Made by a program: the position numbers and the translations under genes. Shown piece after piece: positions 35,964-43,561 of a stretch of 64,000 bases of DNA (the first letter of the stretch is position 1; every line of letters starts with the position of its first letter). Below the pieces are notes generated by a model, which saw nothing but the letters and a program-made list of their open reading frames with translations, searched no databases and was not told where the DNA came from. Origin of the DNA: Chryseobacterium sp. Leaf405 (lineage in GTDB: Bacteria > Bacteroidota > Bacteroidia > Flavobacteriales > Weeksellaceae); NCBI RefSeq assembly GCF_001425355.1, contig NZ_LMQN01000015.1:1-64000 (forward strand), read 5' to 3'.

Positions 35964-37043
35964 ATGATTATTAAGAAACTTTCCCTGTACAACTTTAAAA
36001 ACCATTCTGAAAAAAAATTCGAATTTTCTCCGCAAATCAACTGTTTTGTGGGAAATAATGGCGTTGGAAAAACCAATATTCTGGATGCTCTTCATTATTT
36101 ATCAGTCGGGAAAAGTTTTTTAGGAAATACAGATCTTAATAACATCAAAAAAGATGAGGATTTTTTCACCATTGATGCTGAAATCCAAAACGATGACAGT
36201 GAAGATAATATTAAAATTCTTCAACCTAAAGAAGCCAAAAAAGTTATTAAAAAAAATGATAAAAGCTATGATCGAATGGCAGATCACATCGGATATTTAC
36301 CGAGTGTGATGATCTCTCCTTACGACTCCAATTTGATTTCCGATTCAGGAGAAAGTAGAAGAAAATTTCTGGATTCGATGATTTCCCAAACCGATTCCCA
36401 ATATCTTTTCGATTTAATTCAATATCAAAAAACGATTCAGCAGAGAAATGCCCTGTTGAAATATTTTGCTAAAAACAGAATTTGGGACAGAGATTCATTG
36501 GAGATTTATGATGATCCTATCACAAAATTCGGAACAAAAATCTTCGAAAAGAGAAGAACTTTTGTCGAAAAATTAAATCCGATTGTTCAGAATTTTTATC
36601 AGATTATTTCAGGCGGAAGAGAAACCGTTTCTGTTATTTATGAGTCTCATTTACTGGAAAATTCTTTTGAAAATTTACTAAAAGAAAGTCTGGAAAAAGA
36701 CAGAATGCTTACTTATACGTCAAAAGGAATTCACAAAGATGATCTTCTGTTTGAAATGGATTCTATTTTGATAAAAAAAATTGGTTCTCAAGGACAGCAG
36801 AAATCGTTTTTAATTTCATTAAAATTAGCGCAAATGAGCCTGATAAAAGAATTAACCAACAAAACTCCGATTCTTTTGTTAGATGACATTTTTGATAAAT
36901 TGGATGACAGTCGGGTTTCTCAATTGATTGAGTTGGTCAATCAGGAAAATTTCGGACAGATTTTTATTACAGATACACACAGGGAGCGTACTGAAAGCGT
37001 AGTAAAGAAGATTAATGAGGAAAGTATAATTTTTGAGATCTAA
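35964..37043 (+). CDS. recF: DNA replication and repair protein RecF
   Basis: 359 residues, the RecF length. SMC-like ATPase: the Walker A is VGNNGVGKTN (about 29-38), the signature is GSQGQQKSFLISLKLAQ (about 274), and Walker B is PILLLDDIFDKLD (about 297). RecF loads RecA at gaps of single-stranded DNA together with RecO and RecR. ATG follows the upstream gene by 3 bases and a DUF721 gene follows after 2 bases; the recF-DUF721 pair is common in Bacteroidota. dnaA/dnaN are not in this window. Confidence 0.96.
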   Translation: MIIKKLSLYNFKNHSEKKFEFSPQINCFVGNNGVGKTNILDALHYLSVGKSFLGNTDLNNIKKDEDFFTIDAEIQNDDSEDNIKILQPKEAKKVIKKNDKSYDRMADHIGYLPSVMISPYDSNLISDSGESRRKFLDSMISQTDSQYLFDLIQYQKTIQQRNALLKYFAKNRIWDRDSLEIYDDPITKFGTKIFEKRRTFVEKLNPIVQNFYQIISGGRETVSVIYESHLLENSFENLLKESLEKDRMLTYTSKGIHKDDLLFEMDSILIKKIGSQGQQKSFLISLKLAQMSLIKELTNKTPILLLDDIFDKLDDSRVSQLIELVNQENFGQIFITDTHRERTESVVKKINEESIIFEI

Positions 37044-37045
37044 AA

Positions 37046-37342
37046 ATGAAGAAGAGTAAAAAACGTGAATTTCAATCCTCAGAGCTTGTAAAATCGTTTG
37101 CAAGAATTCATGGTTTTGAGCATAAATTAGTGGCTTTTGAAATTAAAGATTTTCTGGAAGATTATCTTGATGAAAGCCTTTTTAACGAAATAAAAAGTGT
37201 AAATATTGAGAATAAATGCATCATTATAAAAATTAATTCGTCAATATTGAAACATGATTTTCAAATGCGTAAAAGCTTTTACTTGAAGAAGTTTCAGGAT
37301 AAATTCGGCTCGGAAAAATTTACTGATCTTCAGATTTTGTAG
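37046..37342 (+). CDS. DUF721 / DciA-like protein
   Basis: 98 residues, basic N-terminus (KKSKKREFQSSELVKSFA) and a KH-like alpha/beta fold ending in LKHDFQMRKSFYLKKFQDKFG. DUF721 includes DciA, the ancestral loader of the replicative helicase DnaB; the short form behind recF is usual in Bacteroidota. Cytoplasmic. Its last 23 bases overlap the end of the convergent gcr-like gene. Confidence 0.85.
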   Translation: MKKSKKREFQSSELVKSFARIHGFEHKLVAFEIKDFLEDYLDESLFNEIKSVNIENKCIIIKINSSILKHDFQMRKSFYLKKFQDKFGSEKFTDLQIL

Positions 37343-39350
37343 TCATTTTACGATTCATCAACTCCTCTGCTTTATGGTCTAACCTCGAACCTAAAGGAAG
37401 GAAAAATTTCAACGGATTTTTAAGAAAATATTTAAAAATTTCTCTGTAAATATCACTTACCTGTCCCAAATTCAATTTTCTTGATCTGAAAGCTAAAAAC
37501 ATTGACAATGTAAAACTTACCAGAAAATTAAAAAATCCGATCAGAAAAACGGTGATAAAGGAGATCCAGAACGTATAGGCATCAACAGAAAAATCTTTTC
37601 CATACAAGCCTATCGCAAAATTCCCTGCCGCAAATGTGATGTGACGGATGTCCAAATCCAGACCGAAAAACAACCCGATCGGTGCTGTTGCTCCAAGGAA
37701 AACCCCAAACCAAAAATTAGAAACAATTCCGGGCCAGTTTTTAGCATAATATTTAGAAAGACTGATGGCTATATTTTTCCCAAAAAACTTTCTTATCGGA
37801 ATATTTTTCGCAATTCTTTCCGGAATCTGGTAAAACACAGAATTATTCCCAATATTTCCTGAAATAATTCCCGAAATGAAAAGATAGAACCCCGCAATAC
37901 TTGCATGAAGAATCGCTTTAGATTTGAAAGGATCGAGATCCTGCAATAATTTATCAGATCTTTCTACAGCCAAATTCTGTGAGAAAAAGACATCCAACCC
38001 ATAAATAATAATTAAAGCAATTGGAAAAGACAGCAATACATTTCCAACGAACGCAATAAACTGACTTCTAAACAGTTTCGAAACAAGCTGAGCAAAATCA
38101 GCATTATTCCTTTCACCATTTCCTTCCTCTGACAAAACTTTTGTCATAGTAGCCGCAGTCATGGCAGGCTGCTTTGTTGCCAACGTAAAACTCATCAGAT
38201 AAATCATGATAAATCCCATCGCATAATTCATCGAATATAAAAATGCATGAAAAAAATCACTGCCGGGGACGTATCCGTAGAGCATTTTTAAGATACACAA
38301 AGCACCGACAATGATCCCGCCACCACTGGCTTTATAGAACATTGTCATATACTGTTTGCGGGTCGATGTGATGTAATGCACACCCGTTTCTGCGGTATGA
38401 TTTGTGATCAGGTGGGAAATCAATCTCGTACTGTCGTTGATGAGATCAGAAATATTATTTTTATGAGATTTATAGTTTAAAACATTAAAAATCAATCGTT
38501 TTGAATTAATTAATACATCTTCATCCTTATCAATGACCAACAATTGTACAATATCGTAAATTCGTTGCAGCTGCTGGCGAATTTTTAAAAGTGACTGATT
38601 AATTTTACCTGAAATACCGTATTTTGAGGAATTTTTAAAAGCAATATTAACAAAATCTAAACATTGTTCGATATAAATTTTAATTTGCTTATAACGACTG
38701 TCCTTAGAACTGAGTTGAATTCCGGGATCTTTTTCAAGTTGCTCAGCGAGATCCTCCAATTCATTTTGTAATGCTAAAAACGGGTTATCGAAATTTCTGT
38801 ATTCCGGTGCCATTCTCACGACCTCAACCTCCATGGCTGCACCTGTTACACGCCAAGACAGGATATTCATAGAAAAAACCATTTCCTTTTTTACAGCGGG
38901 ACTTATAATAAAATCATTGATCCCGAGAATTGTAAACATTTCATCAATCTCATTTTCAGGAAGATTCTGAAAGTATTGAAGGTCGGCTTTAGGTCTAAGA
39001 CTTACATTATCAATGAGAAACCACACCGTTTTATCGTTAACAACAGGTGGTAAAAGTTTATTAAGAATTCTTTTTTTAAATTCAGGAATAAAAGCATTTT
39101 CGGAAAGAATATTCGCTTCCGTCAAAGACAGATTGAAAGGTCTTTCGCTAAAAACATGATGAATATAATGTTTAAAATTTTCTGATATTTCCGGATTTGT
39201 ACGAAAAAAATGAAGCACATCTTTAAAATCCGCTTTTTTTATTCCCTCTAAAAACTCAGCAAGAGGGTCAAGAGAAAGCGTTTCATTCTTAAAAGAAAAA
39301 TATTTTTTAAGAACAGATTCAAATGTTGCACCGGAAGTAAAGAATTTCAT
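37320..39350 (-). CDS. Gcr-type membrane protein (named site-specific recombinase family)
   Basis: 676 residues. A soluble N-terminal half (about 1-330) is followed by about six to seven membrane segments (GGGIIVGALCILKMLYGYV, GFIMIYLMSFTLA, IALIIIYGLDVFFSQ, GFYLFISGIISGNIGNNSVF and others). It resembles the Neisseria Gcr family, PF10136, labelled site-specific recombinase. The membrane topology and the lack of recombinase catalytic motifs make DNA recombination improbable. The GN.GNNSVFY and KNWPGIVSNFWFGVFLG parts are typical. Overlaps DUF721 convergently; mtgA lies 13 bases upstream. Confidence 0.82.
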   Translation of the reverse strand: MKFFTSGATFESVLKKYFSFKNETLSLDPLAEFLEGIKKADFKDVLHFFRTNPEISENFKHYIHHVFSERPFNLSLTEANILSENAFIPEFKKRILNKLLPPVVNDKTVWFLIDNVSLRPKADLQYFQNLPENEIDEMFTILGINDFIISPAVKKEMVFSMNILSWRVTGAAMEVEVVRMAPEYRNFDNPFLALQNELEDLAEQLEKDPGIQLSSKDSRYKQIKIYIEQCLDFVNIAFKNSSKYGISGKINQSLLKIRQQLQRIYDIVQLLVIDKDEDVLINSKRLIFNVLNYKSHKNNISDLINDSTRLISHLITNHTAETGVHYITSTRKQYMTMFYKASGGGIIVGALCILKMLYGYVPGSDFFHAFLYSMNYAMGFIMIYLMSFTLATKQPAMTAATMTKVLSEEGNGERNNADFAQLVSKLFRSQFIAFVGNVLLSFPIALIIIYGLDVFFSQNLAVERSDKLLQDLDPFKSKAILHASIAGFYLFISGIISGNIGNNSVFYQIPERIAKNIPIRKFFGKNIAISLSKYYAKNWPGIVSNFWFGVFLGATAPIGLFFGLDLDIRHITFAAGNFAIGLYGKDFSVDAYTFWISFITVFLIGFFNFLVSFTLSMFLAFRSRKLNLGQVSDIYREIFKYFLKNPLKFFLPLGSRLDHKAEELMNRKMTTKSEDQ

Positions 39351-39363
39351 TAGTGCAAAGATA

Positions 39364-40008
39364 CTATTTCAAACTCACATTCCTCATTTGTCTCATAATC
39401 CAATTATGTTTCTTTCTCAAGTATGATGATGGATTTTTGGGATCATATTTTTTAGGATTAGGCAAAACAGCAGCAATCCACGCAGCTTCTGAAGTGCTGA
39501 GACTTTTCGAAGATTTTCCGAAATAATACTGCGAAGCCGCCTCAATCCCGAAAACTCCTTGCCCCATCTCAATAGAATTCAGGTATCTTTCAAGAATAAT
39601 ATCTTTGCTCCAAACTTTTTCGATGATAAAGGTATAAACTGCTTCCAGCCCTTTTCTGAACCAGCTTCTACCCTGCCAAAGAAAGATATTTTTTGCTGTT
39701 TGTTGAGAAATTGTACTTCCACCTCTTATTTTTTTACCCTTTTCATTGTGTTTCATCGCTTTTTCTATTGCTGTATAATCGAAACCGTTATGCACAAAAA
39801 ACTTCTGATCTTCTGATGCAATGACCGCTTTTTTTACATTATCGCCCATTTCATCATAAGAAATATAATCACGGTTCAATTTTCCATATTCGAAAAGCCC
39901 TCCGATTTGAGTAATCGTAATGGGAGGATTGAAAAATCTACCCAAAACAATAAATAGCACATTGAGTATTAAAATGATGAATATAACCTGCTTAACTTTT
40001 TTCCACAT
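39364..40008 (-). CDS. mtgA: Monofunctional peptidoglycan glycosyltransferase MtgA
   Basis: 214 residues. One N-terminal membrane anchor (IFIILILNVLFIVLGRF) and a GT51 domain: ASEDQKFFVHNGFDY (about 66, catalytic Glu in EDQ), RGGSTISQQTAKNIFLW (about 95), KDIILERYLNSIEMGQGVFG (about 135). It polymerises lipid II into glycan strands at the periplasmic face of the inner membrane. Length matches family members. Followed after 13 bases by the Gcr-type gene on the same strand. Confidence 0.94.
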   Translation of the reverse strand: MWKKVKQVIFIILILNVLFIVLGRFFNPPITITQIGGLFEYGKLNRDYISYDEMGDNVKKAVIASEDQKFFVHNGFDYTAIEKAMKHNEKGKKIRGGSTISQQTAKNIFLWQGRSWFRKGLEAVYTFIIEKVWSKDIILERYLNSIEMGQGVFGIEAASQYYFGKSSKSLSTSEAAWIAAVLPNPKKYDPKNPSSYLRKKHNWIMRQMRNVSLK

Positions 40009-40053
40009 AATTTTTTGTAAAAAGGAACAACAAAAATAAACAAATAGTCTGAG

Positions 40054-41100
40054 TTATTGCAATTCTTTCATGTATGTTAACTGATAATCGGGCAAAAGTT
40101 CAGGATGAAAAATCTTAATATAATCTTTCAGAACAAGGTCTGATCTTACAATTCCACTTTCAAAAAAGTCATTGGCACTTTGTCTTTCTTTGCCTGAAAT
40201 TCCATAAATTTTACCTTTATTGAAAACCTCCAACTTTCCGTAAAAAGGATTTCCTGTCAGCATTTCTTTTTTTGAAGTATGATTTCCTGCATTTACCCAA
40301 AACTGAACTCCATTTGATTTAGCAAAAACCTCTTCAAAACTCATGGTAACAGCTTTTTCTTCGTTACTGTCTTTTAAAATATATTCAGCATTCGCATCAG
40401 TAATAAAACGGGCAACAGAAGTTTTTCCACCCGGAAGATACCAGACATCGCCATACATTTCATTCGCTAACACAATAGGTTTTTGTTTTGATTTTAAAGC
40501 TAATTGTTTTAATTCATTATAATTTTTCTCAATTTCATGATATTGAGTTAATGCTTCCTCCTCTTTGCCTAATAATTTTCCAAAAAGTTTAATGTATGCT
40601 GTTTTCTCCAATGGTTTCTGTTCCATATATTCATTAAGAAAAACGACCTGAATTCCATTGTTTTTAAGCAATTGATACGTATTGTCGAAACTAGCAATAT
40701 GATTGGTAAAAATCGCATCCGGCTTCATAGAAATAATCTTCTCAACATCATATTTCTGATCATTTCCTATATTCTGAATTTTCCCTTCTTTAAGTAAACT
40801 TTGAATCTTTTCCGAATAAATATATTCTGGACTAGAAACTCCAATGATTAAATTCTCTGCTCCTAATTCTGCAATATATCCTGCCATACTAGCATTTAAC
40901 AAGATTATTTTCTTAAAAGGAATCTGATTCTGCTTAAAATCATAAGTGAAATTGCTTGATTTCAAATGAAAATTACCGCTTTGTTCATTGTATTGCACAA
41001 GATTCGAAACAGAAACAGATTCTGGAGATGAAATTTTTGATTCTCTTTTACAGGCAATTAGCGTAAAAACCGTGATTAACAGTAAAATTTTTGTTTTCAT
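40054..41100 (-). CDS. BtuF/siderophore-type ABC transporter substrate-binding lipoprotein
   Basis: 348 residues, lipobox TLIAC (Cys17). Class III (helical-hinge) binding protein: KKIILLNASMAGYIAELG, LIIGVSSPEYIYS, YDVEKIISMKPDAIFTNHI, LAN EMYGDVWYLPGG in the second lobe, and a C-terminal FESGIVRSDLVLKDYIKIFHPE. Such proteins bind ferric siderophores, haem or cobalamin for a BtuCD/FecCD-type importer. No permease or ATPase gene lies beside it here, so the ligand is unknown. Last host gene before the tRNA. Confidence 0.88.
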   Translation of the reverse strand: MKTKILLLITVFTLIACKRESKISSPESVSVSNLVQYNEQSGNFHLKSSNFTYDFKQNQIPFKKIILLNASMAGYIAELGAENLIIGVSSPEYIYSEKIQSLLKEGKIQNIGNDQKYDVEKIISMKPDAIFTNHIASFDNTYQLLKNNGIQVVFLNEYMEQKPLEKTAYIKLFGKLLGKEEEALTQYHEIEKNYNELKQLALKSKQKPIVLANEMYGDVWYLPGGKTSVARFITDANAEYILKDSNEEKAVTMSFEEVFAKSNGVQFWVNAGNHTSKKEMLTGNPFYGKLEVFNKGKIYGISGKERQSANDFFESGIVRSDLVLKDYIKIFHPELLPDYQLTYMKELQ

Positions 41101-41124
41101 CTTTCAAAGAAAAGAAAAAAGTGC

Positions 41125-41132
41125 TATATTTG
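41125..41132 (+). promoter_or_regulatory. -7 box of the tRNA-Arg gene
   Basis: TATATTTG fits TAnnTTTG and lies 27 bases before the tRNA start at 41160. A -33 box is not clear. Confidence 0.5.
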
Positions 41133-41159
41133 CAAACCTTTAAACAACAAGAAAACAAC

Positions 41160-41233
41160 GGCCTCGTGGCGCAACTGAATAGCGCATCTGATTACGGCTC
41201 AGAAGGTTACAGGTTTGAATCCTGTCGAGGTCA
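41160..41233 (+). tRNA. tRNA-Arg (anticodon ACG)
   Basis: A 74-base cloverleaf. Acceptor GGCCTCG (41160-41166) pairs with CGAGGTC (41226-41232, one G-T pair), discriminator A at 41233, no encoded CCA. The D stem is GCGC/GCGC; the anticodon stem TCTGA/TCAGA carries the loop TTACGGC with anticodon ACG; T stem ACAGG/CCTGT has loop TTTGAAT. It reads CGU (and by inosine CGC, CGA) codons. The serine recombinase gene runs antisense into its 3' half, so this tRNA is the insertion site of the conjugative element. Confidence 0.95.
41199..41233. other. Probable attachment site end (attL) in the tRNA 3' half
   Basis: The 3' part of tRNA-Arg, from the anticodon stem to the discriminator, is shared between the tRNA and the last codons of the recombinase. 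Elements inserted in tRNA genes usually restore the 3' half and leave a second copy at the far end. That second copy would lie to the right of this window; the exact crossover point cannot be seen. Confidence 0.55.
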
Positions 41234-42773
41234 CAAGACCGACATTTGAAGTTTTTTCGCTTCTTTGTCGGTTTTTTTTATTTCCTAACTCCTTGTTAAT
41301 CAAGGCAATATTACCAGCTAAACTGTTGATTTTTGTGGTTTGAAAATACTCGCCGTCGAATGTTAACTTTTCAGGATATATCAAACCAACAATTGCGCGT
41401 TTGTCAATTGTACTTGCGTTATTATATCTTTCAGAGATGTTTACAATGGCATTTAATGCTTGACTCAGCTTCTTTTCAATGTCATCTGTATGACCAGAAT
41501 TTTTTAATGAATTTAATTTAAAGTTGATATCTTCAATTTCCACTTTATACTTCATTTTAATCCTTTTAAAATCTTCTTCATCCAATTTATCTTCAAGATA
41601 CATATCTCTCGCTTTGTCAATTCTTCCTTCGATAGCATTAAGTTTATTCTGCAAAACCTTTCTTTCATCATTTAGACCATTTGAAACTATTGAAAAGTTC
41701 TGTTCTAAAATTGTTTTCAATATTTTCTCAGCACCGATGCTGAATCTAAATTTTGATAGTTCTTCGACAAAAAGATCATTAACGATTTCAGAATTATGCC
41801 TGAAACCACATGAGGTTGTGCAATGGTAATAGTAGTAATGCTTGCTTCGGCCCTTAGCACTACTGGCTGTAAGAGTTTTATTGCATTTTGGACAAAGTAA
41901 TAATCCTCTTAAAGGATAACGTTCTTCATTTATTATTCTTCCTGCCGGTAAGAAATCATCTTTATTGCTTTTACGATGGAGAACCCTTTGAACTTTCATG
42001 AAAAGTTCTTCAGAGATCAGTGCCTCATGTTTTCCTTCAACAATTTTTTCCTCCTCGTCGTTGTACGCCTTTAGAAATAATTTTCCGCAGTAAGCTATAT
42101 TTCTCAAACCCTCCATGAATGAATTTTTAGTCAGTTTTCTACCTTCTCTACTGTTCATTTCTTTTAGGATAACTGCGGTAGGTAGATGTCCTTTCGCAAC
42201 CTGCTTGAAGGCCCATATCATATTTGTTGCTTCAGGCTCTTTAACAGCTACATATTTACGACCGTCTTCTGTACATCTGTTGATATAACCATATGGAGCG
42301 ATACCCATCATTCTACCCTCTTTAATTGCTCTTCTCATCCCATAAGTTACATTCAATGCCCTCCTGTCATTTTCTACCTCAGGCGTTGATAAATATATTG
42401 CTAATAAAAGTTTATTTTCGGGTACACGTAGATCTAATGGTTGTTCAATAGCCTGAGGCGTAATACACAATTTATTAAGGTTGGATATCATCTGATAAGC
42501 CTCACTGGTATTACGGCTAAATCGATCCCATTTTGTGAAAAATAAGAATTTGTTCTGTCTAGAACCTCTTCCTTTTCTAATATTAAACAGGTATTTTTTC
42601 CATTCAGGCCTCTCAAAAGTTTTGGCAGAATGATCTTCATAAATGATTTTGTCAATTGTTATGTTCAGAGAAGAACAATGTTTGCGTAAACGCTCTTCCT
42701 GATCACGTTGTGAATACCCTTTATCTGCTTGTTCGTCAGTTGACACGCGAATATATAGATCAGCAACTTTCAT
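41199..42773 (-). CDS. Large serine recombinase (integrase of the element)
   Basis: 524 residues. The catalytic domain starts LYIRVSTDEQADKGYSQRDQ with the nucleophile Ser at about residue 11, and has FTKWDRFSRNTSEAYQM (about 80). The recombinase domain has GMRRAIKEGRMMGIAPYGY (about 145). A zinc ribbon CPKCNKTL...HCTTSCGF (about 297-330) and a coiled coil (about 370-450) follow, as in large serine integrases. It would integrate and excise the element without needing long homology. The final codons (ending GFKPVTF, stop at 41199-41201) are antisense to tRNA-Arg. A recombination directionality factor is not identified. Confidence 0.93.
   Translation of the reverse strand: MKVADLYIRVSTDEQADKGYSQRDQEERLRKHCSSLNITIDKIIYEDHSAKTFERPEWKKYLFNIRKGRGSRQNKFLFFTKWDRFSRNTSEAYQMISNLNKLCITPQAIEQPLDLRVPENKLLLAIYLSTPEVENDRRALNVTYGMRRAIKEGRMMGIAPYGYINRCTEDGRKYVAVKEPEATNMIWAFKQVAKGHLPTAVILKEMNSREGRKLTKNSFMEGLRNIAYCGKLFLKAYNDEEEKIVEGKHEALISEELFMKVQRVLHRKSNKDDFLPAGRIINEERYPLRGLLLCPKCNKTLTASSAKGRSKHYYYYHCTTSCGFRHNSEIVNDLFVEELSKFRFSIGAEKILKTILEQNFSIVSNGLNDERKVLQNKLNAIEGRIDKARDMYLEDKLDEEDFKRIKMKYKVEIEDINFKLNSLKNSGHTDDIEKKLSQALNAIVNISERYNNASTIDKRAIVGLIYPEKLTFDGEYFQTTKINSLAGNIALINKELGNKKNRQRSEKTSNVGLVTSTGFKPVTF
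41238..41279 (+). terminator. Terminator behind tRNA-Arg, inside the recombinase gene
   Basis: ACCGACA (41238-41244) pairs with TGTCGGT (41266-41272), with inner GAAG/CTTC, followed by TTTTTTT. It ends the plus-strand tRNA transcript. The same bases encode residues near the C-terminus of the recombinase on the other strand. Confidence 0.8.
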
Positions 42774-42861
42774 AATTTTTTATTTAAAAGTGGGATAAGA
42801 GAATCTTTACAAGAATAGAATAATGTAAGATTTAAATACTTTGTAATCACTAAAGTACGAA

Positions 42862-43083
42862 TTAATCTTCAGGTGATAAAAACTCCTTGATGGTAATTTT
42901 AACCATTGTATGAAAAAATAGTAAAATTTCAGCAGCCTCGTCATCAGAAACGATAGTGCCTGAATCCTTTAGCATTTTTATAGCTACATTTAATGGCAAT
43001 TCCTGAAATTTCATAACCGACTCCAGCTCAAATTTATTTGAGCTTTCAGTAATCGGATATTTTATTATTTCCCTTTTAGCCAT
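42862..43083 (-). CDS. Small protein of unknown function beside the recombinase
   Basis: 73 residues, mixed charge, mostly helical: SNKFELESVMKFQELPLNVA then MLKDSGTIVSDDEAAEILLF and a C-terminal helix. No HTH is recognisable. Its place directly upstream of the integrase gene (88 bases) would suit a recombination directionality factor or a small regulator, but nothing in the sequence proves it. Confidence 0.65.
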   Translation of the reverse strand: MAKREIIKYPITESSNKFELESVMKFQELPLNVAIKMLKDSGTIVSDDEAAEILLFFHTMVKITIKEFLSPED

Positions 43084-43561
43084 TGTTAATCTTTACTACA
43101 TGAAATCTTTTAAACTCAATTTCAACTTACCATTATCACTGATGATTTATTAGTTTAAGAAATAGAATTGTCGGTAGTTTTATTCAATAAAAATCTATAA
43201 TATTTTTGAATTAAACTATATGGATTTGGTGCGGGAGGCTATTCAAGAGCAATCTGGATTATTAAAAATAGATAAACACTGATTTTGGGCTAAAATGTAT
43301 TTTTGGATCTAATAGTGAACGAATTGTGTTGTAACTATGTACTTATTTTAATCTTTTAAAATATTTTTAAAATAGCTGCATCTAAGGTTAGGAGAAGTGT
43401 TCTACAATCTGATATATCATCTTTTGTAGTGGACAGCATGAACCTCATCATAGAAGTCTTTGCAAGTAAAATCTGCTCGGCAAGTAATCATTTTTGGTTA
43501 GCCCTAACTATGTTAACTAACCACAGGACAACTCAAAAATTACTAAAAACTTAGTTAACTT
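43084..43561. other. 478-bp intergenic region in the element, no gene recognised
   Basis: AT-rich, no convincing gene. A 20-codon plus-strand frame at 43220-43282 is too short to support. A long-loop inverted repeat lies at its right end (43512-43559). Confidence 0.6.
43512..43559. repeat. 9-bp inverted repeat with 30-base loop
   Basis: GTTAACTAA (43512-43520) and TTAGTTAAC (43551-43559) are perfect inverted copies, ending two bases after the stop of the giant methylase-helicase gene. It could be a transcription-end structure or a protein-binding site; there is no T-run. Confidence 0.4.

Noticed and set aside
37320-39350. A true site-specific recombinase
   Set aside because: Only the family name says so. 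The protein has several membrane segments and neither serine- nor tyrosine-recombinase residues.
40054-41100. Cobalamin riboswitch before the BtuF-like gene
   Set aside because: Only 59 bases separate the gene from the tRNA and no B12-box-like sequence was seen.
41199-42773. A small resolvase/invertase
   Set aside because: The length of 524 residues, zinc ribbon and coiled coil mark a large serine integrase.
43220-43282. A 20-codon plus-strand reading frame in the spacer
   Set aside because: Too short, no clear promoter and no recognisable product.
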